From Pseudomonas sp. R4-35-07 (GTDB taxonomy: Bacteria; Pseudomonadota; Gammaproteobacteria; Pseudomonadales; Pseudomonadaceae): DNA of 64,000 nt. Position 1 is the first letter of the stretch, and each line of letters starts with the position of its first letter. The stretch covers positions 3,224,001 to 3,288,000 of the forward strand of contig NZ_CP027732.1 of the NCBI RefSeq assembly GCF_003852235.1. The letters run 5' to 3'. Shown piece by piece: positions 46,160-55,791 of this stretch. The translations under genes were made by a program, and so were the position numbers. The notes below the pieces were generated by a model. The model saw nothing but the letters and a program-made list of their open reading frames with translations. It made no database searches and was not told the origin of the DNA.

Positions 46160-47221
46160 TCAGGCGCTGAGGGCGGCGCGCAGTTGCGCTTCAAGGCCTG
46201 CCGCGTCAAGCGCCTGGCCGATCAGCACCAGGCGTGTGGTGCGTGCCTCACCGGCGCCCCAGGCACGGTCGAAATGCTTGTCGAAACGTGTGCCCACGCC
46301 CTGGATCAGCAGGCGCATCGGTTTGTTCGGGATGGCGGCGAAGCCCTTGACGCGCAGGATGCCGTGCTGCACCACCAATTGGGTCAGGGCGTCGAGCAGT
46401 AGGGCTTCGTCGGCTGGCGGCAGGTCGATGGAGATGGAGTCGAACGCGTCGTGGTCGTGATCGTCCTCACCTTCATGATGATGGTCGTGATGGCTATGGC
46501 GCGCATCGATATGCTCCTCGGAGCCGGCGCCCAGACCGATCAACACGTCCAGTGGTACGCGACCGCTGCTGGCTTCGATGACTTTCACCGCCGGCGGCAA
46601 CTCCTCGGCCACTTCCAGGCGCACGCGGGCCAGGTCTTCGGCGCTGATCAGGTCGGCCTTGTTGAGGATCACCAGGTCGGCACTGGCCAGTTGGTCGGCG
46701 AACAGCTCGTGCAGGGGCGACTCGTGGTCCAGGTTCGGGTCGAGCTTGCGCTGGGCGTCGACCTGGTCCGGGAACGCGGCGAAGGTGCCAGCGGCCACGG
46801 CCGGGCTGTCGACCACGGTGATCACCGCGTCCACGGTGCAGGCATTGCGGATTTCCGGCCATTGGAAGGCCTGGACCAGCGGCTTGGGCAGGGCCAGGCC
46901 CGAGGTTTCGATGAGGATATGGTCGAGGTCGCCACGCCGGGCCACCAGTTCGCGCATCACCGGGAAGAACTCTTCCTGCACGGTGCAGCACAGGCAGCCA
47001 TTGGCCAACTCATAGACACGGCCGTTGGCTTCTTCTTCGGTGCAACCGATGGAGCACTGCTTGAGGATGTCCCCGTCAATGCCCAGCTCGCCGAATTCGT
47101 TAACGATCACCGCAATGCGACGGCCCTGGGCGTTGTCGAGCATATGGCGCAGCAGCGTGGTTTTGCCCGAGCCGAGGAAACCGGTAACGATGGTGACGGG
47201 GAGTTTAGCCAGTGTTTTCAT
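46160..47221 (-). CDS. cobW: CobW GTPase (COG0523 metallochaperone)
   Basis: 353 residues: Walker A GFLGSGKTTLLR, the metal-site motif NGCLCCT, NKAD guanine specificity motif, and a His-rich loop (ARHSHHDHHHEGEDDHDHD) in the middle third. CobW is needed for cobalamin synthesis, most likely delivering Co2+ to CobN; its GTPase is proposed to gate metal transfer. The His/Asp loop could bind cobalt or zinc. First gene of the leftward operon; the riboswitch lies ~110 bp before the start. Confidence 0.95.
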   Translation of the reverse strand: MKTLAKLPVTIVTGFLGSGKTTLLRHMLDNAQGRRIAVIVNEFGELGIDGDILKQCSIGCTEEEANGRVYELANGCLCCTVQEEFFPVMRELVARRGDLDHILIETSGLALPKPLVQAFQWPEIRNACTVDAVITVVDSPAVAAGTFAAFPDQVDAQRKLDPNLDHESPLHELFADQLASADLVILNKADLISAEDLARVRLEVAEELPPAVKVIEASSGRVPLDVLIGLGAGSEEHIDARHSHHDHHHEGEDDHDHDAFDSISIDLPPADEALLLDALTQLVVQHGILRVKGFAAIPNKPMRLLIQGVGTRFDKHFDRAWGAGEARTTRLVLIGQALDAAGLEAQLRAALSA

Positions 47222-47332
47222 CGGATGCCCTTTGGGGCGGGCATACGGGACGATAGGCCCTGCGACGGCGCGCAGCAGCGGATTTCGTCACCGGATCACC
47301 CCGCCCGGTTGAATTGAAAAATCGATTGCGAG

Positions 47333-47506
47333 GCAGGTCTCCTGGCTTGGGGCTTGCGGATCTTGCGACCGGCGCCGACTGCGCCTTCCCGCCGGATCGG
47401 CAGTGGCGTGGCAGTCAGTAGAACCCTTCACAGTTGCGGGGGCAGCCGCGGCTTGAACCGCGTTCCCTTCTTAGCTTCGGCCTGGGCCGAAGAACCTCGA
47501 AGGTGC
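47333..47506 (-). promoter_or_regulatory. Cobalamin riboswitch (for cobW operon)
   Basis: Read on the minus strand, the segment shows the cobalamin aptamer landmarks in order: TTCGAGGTTC, AAGGGAACGCGGTTCAAGCC, GCTGCCCCCGCAACTGTGA, the B12 box GCCACTG, GGGAAGGCGC and the closing AAGCCAGGAGACCTGCC. It sits between the two divergent cobalamin operons and controls cobW-cobN-chlI-chlD by B12 repression. The region between its 3' end and the cobW start (~110 nt) contains the expression platform; a clear terminator was not identified. Confidence 0.95.
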
Positions 47507-47570
47507 AAGGCTACAGGGGCTCGCAGCATTTGACTACCGTCCCCGGCCCATGCTCTCCTACACATCTTGT

Positions 47571-47745
47571 TTCGGGTGCCCTTCACAGGGTGAAACGGGA
47601 AACCGGTGCGCCATAGAGCTATGGCAAGTCCGGTGCTGCCCCCGCAACGGTAAGCGAGCGAAGCGTCAAATCCACTGTGCCAACAGGCATGGGAAGGAGA
47701 TGCTTGATAGGCCAAGCGCCCCTCGCAAGCCCGGAGACCGGCCCG
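47571..47745 (+). promoter_or_regulatory. Cobalamin riboswitch (for cbtBA-cobE-cobM)
   Basis: Plus-strand aptamer with the usual elements: GGGTGCCC...GGGTGAAACGGGAAACCGGTG, GGTGCTGCCCCCGCAACGG, the B12 box region CCACTGTG, GGGAAGGAGATG and the closing CAAGCCCGGAGACCGGCC. It begins only 64 bp from the 5' end of the minus-strand riboswitch, so the promoters for both lie in, or overlap, that gap. It is followed by a terminator-like hairpin at 47789-47817. Confidence 0.95.
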
Positions 47746-47788
47746 AAAAATTCAGATAACAAACCCGCGGTGGGCGGGCGCTGTTCAG

Positions 47789-47817
47789 AACCCTGCGTGC
47801 CCGGCTCGCGGGGTTTT
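47789..47817 (+). terminator. Riboswitch-linked terminator hairpin
   Basis: AACCCTGCG (47789-47797) pairs with CGCGGGGTT (47807-47815), one G-U, followed by TTC. A second stretch, AAACCCGCG at 47761-47769, can pair with the same 3' arm and could serve as anti-terminator. Placed 40 bp before cbtB, it is the likely expression platform. Confidence 0.6.
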
Positions 47818-47857
47818 CATGCGCTCGTTTCACCCTGACACCCAGAAGGGACGCGCC

Positions 47858-48046
47858 ATGTCGATCATCAGCAGCACCTCGCACACCGCCAGCAACTCCG
47901 CCACCCTGGGCCAACGCCTGACCGCCGCCATCGGCGCGTCGATCCTCGGCGCGTGCCTGGTGTATTTCGCTGGTTTCTCGCACATCGAAGCCGTGCACAA
48001 CGCTGCTCACGATACCCGCCACAGCGCCGCGTTCCCGTGCCACTGA
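47858..48046 (+). CDS. cbtB: CbtB cobalt transporter subunit
   Basis: 62 residues from ATG 47858 (AAGGGA upstream). One hydrophobic helix (GASILGACLVYFAGFSHI) precedes the His-rich C-terminus HNAAHDTRHSAAFPCH, the CbtB metal-binding mark. CbtB and CbtA form a B12-riboswitch-controlled cobalt uptake system. The presence of the aptamer 113 bp upstream and cbtA 11 bp downstream is the standard arrangement. Confidence 0.93.
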   Translation: MSIISSTSHTASNSATLGQRLTAAIGASILGACLVYFAGFSHIEAVHNAAHDTRHSAAFPCH

Positions 48047-48057
48047 GACCTGCCGAC

Positions 48058-48762
48058 ATGATCAAGCGTATTGCCCAAACCGCAGGTTTCACAGGCTTGC
48101 TGGCCGCCCTGCTGCTGACCCTGCTGCAAAGCTTCTGGGTCGCCCCGCTGATTCTGCAGGCGGAAACCTTTGAAAACGCCCCGGCAGCCACCGAACCGGC
48201 GCATGAACATGCCGCAGGCGCCGCCGCCCACACCCACGATGCCGAAGCCTGGGAACCGGAAGACGGCTGGCAGCGCGTGCTGTCCACAACCGGTGGCAAC
48301 CTGGTAGTTGCCGTCGGGTTCGCCCTGATGCTGGCCGGCCTCTACACGCTGCGCGCACCGACCCGCACGGCCCAAGGCCTGCTGTGGGGTCTGGCCGGTT
48401 ACGCGACCTTCGTGCTGGCGCCGACCCTGGGCCTGCCGCCAGAGCTGCCGGGCACCGCTGCCGCTGACCTGGCCCAACGCCAGATCTGGTGGGTCGGTAC
48501 TGCCGCCTCTACCGCCGCCGGTATTGCGCTGATCGTGTTCGGCCGCAACTGGCTGCTCAAAGTGCTGGGCGTGGCGATCCTGGCCGTGCCGCATGTGGTC
48601 GGTGCGCCGCAACCGCAAATGCATTCGATGCTCGCGCCAGAAGCCCTGGAGGCCCAGTTCAAGATCGCGTCGCAGCTGACCAACGTGGCGTTCTGGTTGG
48701 CACTGGGCCTGATCAGCGCCTGGCTGTTCCGCCGCAACCGCGACGATCAATACTCGGTATGA
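48058..48762 (+). CDS. cbtA: CbtA cobalt transporter subunit
   Basis: 234 residues. Five hydrophobic segments, with a periplasmic loop after the first holding EPAHEHAAGAAAHTHDAEAW, rich in His and acidic residues, and ending in a basic tail. The size and the His loop fit CbtA (about 230-260 residues). Together with CbtB it brings cobalt into the cell. Its stop overlaps the cobE ATG (ATGA), coupling cobalt import with corrin synthesis. Confidence 0.93.
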   Translation: MIKRIAQTAGFTGLLAALLLTLLQSFWVAPLILQAETFENAPAATEPAHEHAAGAAAHTHDAEAWEPEDGWQRVLSTTGGNLVVAVGFALMLAGLYTLRAPTRTAQGLLWGLAGYATFVLAPTLGLPPELPGTAAADLAQRQIWWVGTAASTAAGIALIVFGRNWLLKVLGVAILAVPHVVGAPQPQMHSMLAPEALEAQFKIASQLTNVAFWLALGLISAWLFRRNRDDQYSV

Positions 48763-49151
48763 CCCTGGTAGTCGGCCTGGGCTGCCAGCGCGGTTGTGAT
48801 CTTCACACTCTGCTGAGCCTCTTTGACACCGCCCTCGCCGAGGGCGGGATTGAACGCCAAAGCATTACCGCACTGGCAAGTATCGACCTCAAGCGCGAGG
48901 AACCGGGGCTGCTCGCCCTGGCCCGATTGCTGGGCTTGCCGTTGCAGTGTTTCAGCGCTGAACAACTGGCCGCCTATGAAGATCGGCTGAGCCATAAATC
49001 GGCCGTTGCCTTTACGCATACCGGCTGCCATGGGGTCGCCGAAAGCGCTGCCCTGGCCCTCGCCGAACATCTCGCCAACGCCCCCGCACGCCTGCTGATC
49101 ACCCGCAAAAAAACCGCCCAGGCCACCTTTGCATTGGCCTGCACCGGCTAA
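48759..49151 (+). CDS. cobE: CobE cobalamin biosynthesis protein
   Basis: 130 residues from ATG 48759 overlapping the cbtA stop. The sequence LVVGLGCQRGC at the N-terminus and TALASIDLKREEPGLLALA identify the CbiG C-terminal/CobE domain. CobE is required for efficient precorrin methylation steps in the aerobic pathway; its exact biochemical part (perhaps acetaldehyde-related, like CbiG) is unsettled. Third gene of the riboswitch-controlled operon. Confidence 0.9.
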   Translation: MTLVVGLGCQRGCDLHTLLSLFDTALAEGGIERQSITALASIDLKREEPGLLALARLLGLPLQCFSAEQLAAYEDRLSHKSAVAFTHTGCHGVAESAALALAEHLANAPARLLITRKKTAQATFALACTG

Positions 49152-49162
49152 AACCTCGATAA

Positions 49163-49206
49163 TCGTCCGTTCCGATCATGAGCATTCTTCATGCTCGCCC
49201 GTTTTT
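49163..49206 (+). terminator. Weak hairpin + T-run between cobE and cobM
   Basis: GAGCAT (49180-49185) pairs with ATGCTC (49191-49196) and a TTTTT run starts at 49202, 5 nt after the stem. This could attenuate read-through into cobM, but the short stem makes it weak. Confidence 0.35.
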
Positions 49207-49221
49207 CGACAGGAATCCCCC

Positions 49222-49971
49222 ATGACCGTCTACTTCATCGGCGCCGGCCCCGGCGATCCGGAACTGATTACCGTCAAAGGCCAGCGGCTGATTCGCAGTT
49301 GCCCGGTGATCATCTACGCGGGCTCGTTGGTGCCAACGGCGGTGCTGGAAGGTCATAACGCTGAACACGTGGTCAACAGCGCTGAACTGCACTTGGAGCA
49401 GATCATCGATTTGATCAAGGTCGCCCACGCAAATGGCCAGGATGTGGCACGCGTGCACTCCGGCGATCCGAGCCTGTACGGCGCGATTGGCGAGCAGATT
49501 CGTTACTTGCGCGAGCTGGGCATACCGTTCCAGATCATTCCTGGCGTCACCGCAGTAGCGGCGTGTGCAGCGCTGCTTGAGACCGAGCTGACCTTGCCGG
49601 ACATCGCCCAAAGCGTAATCCTGACGCGCTACGCCGATAAAACCAGCATGCCGCCGGGCGAAGACTTCGACAGCATGGCGCGACACGGCACGACCATGGC
49701 GATTCACCTGGGGGTCAACCACCTGGAGAAGATCGTCGCCGAACTGTTGCCGCATTACGGCGCGGACTGCCCGATCGCCGTGGTGCATCGGGCGACGTGG
49801 CCGGATCAGGATTGGGCAGTTGGTACGCTTGAGGATATTGTGGCCAAGGTTGAGGTAAAAGGTTTCCGGCGTACCGCGCTGATCCTGGTGGGCCGCGTGC
49901 TGACCAATAACAGCTTCAGCGAGTCATCGCTTTACCGTGCCGGCCATGCCCATCTCTATCGCCCCGGATAA
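49222..49971 (+). CDS. cobM: Precorrin-4 C11-methyltransferase
   Basis: 249 residues from ATG 49222 (AGGAA upstream). Family landmarks: FIGAGPGDPELITVKG at the N-terminus, VHSGDPSLYGAIGEQ (SAM-binding GDPSLYG), and GVTAVAACAALLETELT. CobM adds the methyl group at C-11 of precorrin-4 using SAM. It is the last gene of the rightward cobalamin operon and is followed by a bidirectional terminator shared with nfuA. Confidence 0.95.
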   Translation: MTVYFIGAGPGDPELITVKGQRLIRSCPVIIYAGSLVPTAVLEGHNAEHVVNSAELHLEQIIDLIKVAHANGQDVARVHSGDPSLYGAIGEQIRYLRELGIPFQIIPGVTAVAACAALLETELTLPDIAQSVILTRYADKTSMPPGEDFDSMARHGTTMAIHLGVNHLEKIVAELLPHYGADCPIAVVHRATWPDQDWAVGTLEDIVAKVEVKGFRRTALILVGRVLTNNSFSESSLYRAGHAHLYRPG

Positions 49972-49981
49972 ACACCGCCAA

Positions 49982-50012
49982 AACTGTGGGAGGGGGGCTT
50001 GCTGCCACAGTT
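49982..50012. repeat. Isolated, shortened REP hairpin
   Basis: AACTGTGG (49982-49989) with CCACAGTT (50005-50012) flank AGGGGGGCTTGC-like sequence: a REP unit with the middle largely lost, directly after cobM. Confidence 0.6.
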
Positions 50013-50060
50013 AATGTTCTGCGCCAGCAATGTCGCGCAACTCATTGAAAAAAGACAATA

Positions 50061-50089
50061 AAAAACGGCGCTCACGGGGCGCCGTTTTT
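50061..50089. terminator. Bidirectional terminator between cobM and nfuA
   Basis: AAAAACGGCGC (50061-50071) pairs perfectly with GCGCCGTTTTT (50079-50089) around TCACGGG. It has T-runs on both strands and lies between the convergent cobM and nfuA. Confidence 0.92.
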
Positions 50090-50111
50090 ATGCTCGCAGT
50101 GAACACCTTAC

Positions 50112-50705
<594 letters not shown>

Positions 50706-50755
50706 TCACAGGCTTGCCGGCAGTTTACGCCAAATCATTACAGAGGTACAAAGTC

Positions 50756-51778
50756 CTAGTATTTTTGTCGGGATAAAGTTAACCGTTGGTCGCCATCGAA
50801 CCAGCCTTTGAGCAGGCGATAACTGCCCTTTTCCAGCCATTGGTAACTGCCGAGGGCGCCAAGCCCGATGATGACCACGCACACAGCGAGCACGGCATAG
50901 GGGTTCAGGCCATAGCGCTGGGCAGCATAACCACCGGCCGACAGCACCAGCACGTGCAGCAGATACACGGAATAGGAGCAATCGCCCAGGACCTTGAGCA
51001 GGCGGTTGCCTTCGAAAAACCGCTCCAGCGCCATGCACCCCATCACCAGCACCGCGCTGGGCAGACCCCAGGTCAGGGCGCGTGGTGAGGCTGGCCAATG
51101 GTAGATCGCCAACAGCGCACCGGCGATTCCCAGCAGAGGCAGCCACAATCCGGGACGTATTCCGCCCTTGCGGTACAGCATGCCGATGCCGATCCCCATC
51201 AGGAATTCGATGACGATATCCGAACGATAGAACGCGCTGATCCAGCCAAATGAGGTCCACGTTTCGCACACCGCGAACAGCAACGCCGCCACCACCAGCA
51301 GCCGCCATTGCCGACGAAACAGCAGCGCCCAGGCGAACAGCAGGTAGAACAGCATCTCGTAGTTGAGCGTCCAGCCGACGTTCAGGGTCGGGTACACCCC
51401 ATAGCCACCGGGGTTCTCGGACGGGATAAACAGCAGTGACATCAACAGATGGGCGGCATCCACACTCTGGTCCGGCAACATCGGCCGGGCGACCACCACC
51501 AGCAGCGCCATCAGCAGGGTGTAAAACCAATAGGCCGGTACTATCCGCAGCAGGCGATACAGCAAAAACCGCCACGGTGGCAGGTCCTTGTCCTGGGTAG
51601 ACAGGAAAATCACCAGACCGCTGATCACGAAAAACACATCCACGCCCGCCGCGCCTTTTTCGACAAACAGCCGACCCAAAGCGCTGTCCGCCTTGAAGCC
51701 GAAGAAAATCTGCATGAAGTGGTGCCCCACTACCGTCCAGGCCGCCAGGGCGCGCAACGCCTGTACCGAAATCAACAT
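50756..51778 (-). CDS. Acyltransferase 3 family membrane protein (ExoZ/OafA-like)
   Basis: 340 residues, about ten hydrophobic segments. The N-terminus shows QALRALAAWTVVGHHFMQIFF with the catalytic-type His, VDVFFVISGLVI and YRLLRIVPAYW, all hallmarks of the Acyl_transf_3 family (O-acetylation of surface or exopolysaccharides). No polysaccharide genes surround it, so target is unknown. About 60 bp before nfuA on the same strand, with its own probable promoter. Confidence 0.85.
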   Translation of the reverse strand: MLISVQALRALAAWTVVGHHFMQIFFGFKADSALGRLFVEKGAAGVDVFFVISGLVIFLSTQDKDLPPWRFLLYRLLRIVPAYWFYTLLMALLVVVARPMLPDQSVDAAHLLMSLLFIPSENPGGYGVYPTLNVGWTLNYEMLFYLLFAWALLFRRQWRLLVVAALLFAVCETWTSFGWISAFYRSDIVIEFLMGIGIGMLYRKGGIRPGLWLPLLGIAGALLAIYHWPASPRALTWGLPSAVLVMGCMALERFFEGNRLLKVLGDCSYSVYLLHVLVLSAGGYAAQRYGLNPYAVLAVCVVIIGLGALGSYQWLEKGSYRLLKGWFDGDQRLTLSRQKY

Positions 51779-51982
51779 CGCCCGCCCACTCCCAGTACAT
51801 TCACATAAAGCTGGGACCCTCGTGGACGGTCAAAGGTCGATCAAAGATTCTCGCAGTGGTTCAGCTCGGTCGGCGTGCGTGGACACTAAAAGACGTCGTC
51901 AGCACATAGACCGCCTTCGACGCGCGATCAACATGAGCGATATTCATGCAAAACCCGGGCATGCTCCAAAAGCGCACAGGTT

Positions 51983-51991
51983 TGCTATGAT
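51983..51991 (+). promoter_or_regulatory. Probable metH promoter (extended -10)
   Basis: TGCTATGAT is an extended -10 (TGN-TATGAT) 37 bp before the metH ATG. No good -35 is visible, which suits an extended -10 promoter. I looked for a SAM or SAH riboswitch in the 250-bp gap 51779-52027 and saw none. Confidence 0.45.
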
Positions 51992-52027
51992 CCACGCCCT
52001 CCGTAATGCCTGACTTAGAGTAGTCCC

Positions 52028-55000
52028 ATGTCCGATCGTAGCGCTCGTCTGCAAGCCCTCCACCAAGCCCTCAAGGAACGCATCCTGATCCTTGACGGCG
52101 GCATGGGCACGATGATCCAGAGCTATAAGCTCGAGGAACAGGACTACCGCGGCAAACGCTTCGCCGACTGGCCAAGCGACGTCAAGGGCAATAATGACTT
52201 GCTGGTGCTCACCCGCTCTGACGTGATTGGCGGAATTGAAAAGGCCTACCTGGATGCCGGTGCCGACATCCTTGAAACCAACACCTTCAACGCCACGCGC
52301 ATTTCCATGGCCGACTACGGCATGGAAGAGCTGGCCTATGAATTAAACGTGGAAGGCGCGCGCCTGGCACGTAAAGTGGCCGACGCCAAGACCCTCGAGA
52401 ACCCGGCCAAGCCGCGCTTCGTCGCCGGCGTTCTCGGCCCAACCAGCCGCACCTGCTCGCTGTCGCCGGACGTGAACAACCCCGGCTACCGCAACGTGAC
52501 CTTCGATCAATTGGTGGAAAACTACACCGAGGCCACCAAGGGCCTGATCGAAGGCGGCGCCGACCTGATCCTGATCGAAACGATCTTCGACACCCTTAAC
52601 GCCAAAGCCGCGATCTTCGCCGTGCAAGGAGTGTTCGAGGAACTCGGCGTAGAGCTGCCGATCATGATTTCCGGCACCATCACCGATGCCTCCGGGCGCA
52701 CCTTGTCCGGCCAGACCACCGAGGCGTTCTGGAACTCCGTAGCCCACGCCAAGCCGATTTCGGTGGGCTTGAACTGCGCGCTCGGCGCCAGCGAATTGCG
52801 CCCGTACCTGGAAGAATTGTCGAACAAGGCCAATACCCACGTTTCCGCGCACCCTAACGCCGGCCTGCCCAACGAGTTCGGCGAGTACGACGAACTGCCC
52901 TCGGAAACGGCCAAGGTCATCGAAGAGTTCGCCCAGAGCGGCTTCCTCAATATCGTCGGTGGCTGCTGCGGCACCACGCCGGGGCATATCGAAGCCATCG
53001 CCAAGGCCGTGGCCGGTTATGCGCCGCGCTCGATCCCGGACATTCCCAAGGCCTGCCGCCTGTCCGGCCTGGAGCCGTTCACCATCGATCGCAGCTCGTT
53101 GTTCGTCAACGTCGGCGAGCGCACCAACATCACCGGTTCCGCCAAGTTCGCCCGGCTGATCCGTGAAGACAACTACACCGAAGCCCTGGAAGTCGCCCTG
53201 CAGCAGGTGGAAGCCGGCGCCCAGGTGATCGACATCAACATGGACGAGGGCATGCTCGATTCGAAGAAGGCCATGGTGACCTTCCTCAATCTGATCGCCG
53301 GCGAACCGGACATCTCGCGCGTGCCGATCATGATCGACTCCTCCAAATGGGAAGTGATCGAAGCCGGCCTCAAGTGCATCCAGGGCAAGGGCATCGTCAA
53401 CTCCATCAGCATGAAGGAAGGTGTGGAGCAGTTCATTCACCACGCCAAGCTGTGCAAGCGCTATGGCGCAGCCGTGGTGGTGATGGCGTTCGACGAAGCC
53501 GGCCAGGCCGACACCGAAGCGCGCAAGAAGGAAATCTGCAAACGCTCCTATGACATCCTGGTCAATGAAGTGGGCTTCCCGCCGGAAGACATCATCTTCG
53601 ACCCGAACATCTTCGCGGTCGCCACCGGCATCGAAGAGCACAACAACTACGCCGTCGACTTCATCAACGCCTGCGCCTACATCCGCGACGAGTTGCCCTA
53701 TGCGCTGACCTCCGGTGGCGTGTCCAACGTGTCGTTTTCATTCCGTGGCAACAACCCGGTGCGCGAGGCGATCCACTCGGTGTTCCTGCTGTATGCGATC
53801 CGCAACGGGCTGACCATGGGTATCGTCAACGCCGGCCAACTGGAGATCTACGACCAGATCCCGGCCGAGCTGCGCGATGCGGTGGAAGACGTGGTGCTCA
53901 ACCGCACCCCGGACGGCACCGACGCCCTGCTCGCCATCGCCGACAAGTACAAGGGCGACGGCAGCGTCAAGGAGGCCGAGACCGAAGAGTGGCGTGGCTG
54001 GCCGGTGAACAAGCGCCTGGAACACGCGCTGGTCAAGGGCATTACCACGCACATTGTCGAAGACACCGAAGAGTCGCGACTGTCGTTCGCGCGTCCGATC
54101 GAGGTGATCGAAGGCCCGCTGATGTCCGGGATGAACATCGTCGGTGACCTGTTCGGCGCCGGCAAAATGTTCCTGCCCCAGGTGGTCAAGTCCGCCCGCG
54201 TGATGAAGCAGGCCGTGGCCCATCTGATTCCCTTTATCGAGCTGGAGAAGGGCGACAAACCCGAGGCCAAGGGCAAAATCCTGATGGCCACGGTCAAGGG
54301 CGACGTGCACGACATCGGCAAGAATATCGTCGGCGTGGTGCTGGGGTGCAACGGCTATGACATCGTCGACCTCGGCGTGATGGTCCCGGCAGAAAAGATC
54401 CTGCAGGTTGCCAAGGAACAGAAGTGCGACATCATCGGCCTGTCCGGCTTGATCACTCCGTCCCTGGACGAGATGGTACACGTGGCCCGCGAGATGCAGC
54501 GCCAGGATTTCCACCTGCCACTGATGATCGGTGGCGCAACCACCTCCAAGGCGCACACGGCAGTGAAAATCGAGCCCAAGTACAGCAATGACGCGGTGAT
54601 CTACGTGACCGACGCCTCGCGTGCCGTGGGCGTGGCCACGCAGTTACTGTCCAAGGAATTGAAAGCCGGTTTCGTCGAGAAAACCCGCCTGGAATACATC
54701 GACGTACGCGAGCGCACCGCCAACCGCAGCGCCCGCACCGAACGCCTGAGCTACCCGGCGGCGATTGCCAAGAAGCCGCAGTTCGACTGGAGCACGTACA
54801 CCCCGGTCAAGCCGACCTTTACCGGCACCAGGGTACTGGAGAATATCGACCTCAACGTGCTGGCCGAGTACATCGACTGGACGCCGTTCTTCATTTCCTG
54901 GGACCTGGCCGGCAAATTCCCACGCATCCTCACCGATGAAGTGGTGGGTGAAGCGGCCACCGCGCTGTATGCCGATGCCCGGGAAATGCTCAGGAAGTTG

Positions 55001-55738
55001 ATCGATGAAAAACTCATCAGCGCCCGCGCGGTGTTCGGCTTCTGGCCGACCAACCAGGTGCAGGACGATGACCTGGAAGTCTATGGCGAAGACGGCCAGC
55101 CGATTGCGCGGCTGCATCATCTGCGCCAGCAGATCATCAAGACCGACGGCAAGCCGAATTTCTCCCTGGCCGACTTTGTCGCGCCCAAGGACAGCGGCGT
55201 GACCGACTACATCGGTGGTTTCATCACTACCGCCGGCATCGGCGCCGAAGAGGTCGCCAAGGCCTATCAGGACGCCGGCGACGACTACAACTCGATCATG
55301 GTCAAGGCCCTCGCCGACCGCCTGGCCGAAGCCTGCGCCGAGTGGTTGCACCAGCAAGTGCGTAAAGAACACTGGGGCTACGCCAAGGACGAACAGCTGG
55401 ACAACGAAGCGCTGATCAAGGAGCAATACAGCGGCATCCGCCCTGCCCCAGGCTACCCGGCGTGCCCGGACCACACCGAGAAGGCCCAGTTGTTCCAACT
55501 GCTCGACCCCGAGGCCCGGGAAATGCAGGCCGGCCGCAGCGGCGTGTTCCTCACCGAGCACTATGCGATGTTCCCGGCGGCAGCCGTCAGTGGCTGGTAC
55601 TTCGCCCACCCACAGGCGCAGTACTTTGCCGTCGGCAAGGTCGACAAGGACCAGGTGCTGAGCTACACCGCGCGCAAGGGCCAGGACCTGAGCGTGACCG
55701 AGCGCTGGCTGGCGCCGAACCTGGGCTACGACAACTGA
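52028..55738 (+). CDS. metH: Cobalamin-dependent methionine synthase
   Basis: 1236 residues, four modules as in E. coli: homocysteine-binding domain (1-~345) with zinc ligands Cys250, Cys313, Cys314; methyltetrahydrofolate domain (~350-650); cobalamin domain (~660-890) with DVHDIG, His761 being the cobalt ligand; and the SAM reactivation domain (~900-1236) with [12 protein letters not shown]. It converts homocysteine to methionine using methylcobalamin and is the main B12 consumer in this window, next to the cobalamin locus. Confidence 0.97.
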   Translation: MSDRSARLQALHQALKERILILDGGMGTMIQSYKLEEQDYRGKRFADWPSDVKGNNDLLVLTRSDVIGGIEKAYLDAGADILETNTFNATRISMADYGMEELAYELNVEGARLARKVADAKTLENPAKPRFVAGVLGPTSRTCSLSPDVNNPGYRNVTFDQLVENYTEATKGLIEGGADLILIETIFDTLNAKAAIFAVQGVFEELGVELPIMISGTITDASGRTLSGQTTEAFWNSVAHAKPISVGLNCALGASELRPYLEELSNKANTHVSAHPNAGLPNEFGEYDELPSETAKVIEEFAQSGFLNIVGGCCGTTPGHIEAIAKAVAGYAPRSIPDIPKACRLSGLEPFTIDRSSLFVNVGERTNITGSAKFARLIREDNYTEALEVALQQVEAGAQVIDINMDEGMLDSKKAMVTFLNLIAGEPDISRVPIMIDSSKWEVIEAGLKCIQGKGIVNSISMKEGVEQFIHHAKLCKRYGAAVVVMAFDEAGQADTEARKKEICKRSYDILVNEVGFPPEDIIFDPNIFAVATGIEEHNNYAVDFINACAYIRDELPYALTSGGVSNVSFSFRGNNPVREAIHSVFLLYAIRNGLTMGIVNAGQLEIYDQIPAELRDAVEDVVLNRTPDGTDALLAIADKYKGDGSVKEAETEEWRGWPVNKRLEHALVKGITTHIVEDTEESRLSFARPIEVIEGPLMSGMNIVGDLFGAGKMFLPQVVKSARVMKQAVAHLIPFIELEKGDKPEAKGKILMATVKGDVHDIGKNIVGVVLGCNGYDIVDLGVMVPAEKILQVAKEQKCDIIGLSGLITPSLDEMVHVAREMQRQDFHLPLMIGGATTSKAHTAVKIEPKYSNDAVIYVTDASRAVGVATQLLSKELKAGFVEKTRLEYIDVRERTANRSARTERLSYPAAIAKKPQFDWSTYTPVKPTFTGTRVLENIDLNVLAEYIDWTPFFISWDLAGKFPRILTDEVVGEAATALYADAREMLRKLIDEKLISARAVFGFWPTNQVQDDDLEVYGEDGQPIARLHHLRQQIIKTDGKPNFSLADFVAPKDSGVTDYIGGFITTAGIGAEEVAKAYQDAGDDYNSIMVKALADRLAEACAEWLHQQVRKEHWGYAKDEQLDNEALIKEQYSGIRPAPGYPACPDHTEKAQLFQLLDPEAREMQAGRSGVFLTEHYAMFPAAAVSGWYFAHPQAQYFAVGKVDKDQVLSYTARKGQDLSVTERWLAPNLGYDN

Positions 55739-55748
55739 TAGGCTCTTG

Positions 55749-55785
55749 CGTCCGTGCAGGGGCTTGTCGAGCCCCTGCACGGACG
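55749..55785 (+). terminator. 16-bp perfect hairpin after metH
   Basis: CGTCCGTGCAGGGGCT (55749-55764) pairs fully with 55770-55785 around the loop TGTCG. No T-run follows, so it is not a canonical terminator on either strand, though it lies between metH and the convergent LRR gene, where one would be expected. Confidence 0.5.
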
Positions 55786-55791
55786 TGCGCC

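Noticed and set aside
51800..52027. SAM/SAH riboswitch before metH
   Set aside because: No aptamer core or paired stems were recognised; only an extended -10 promoter could be supported.
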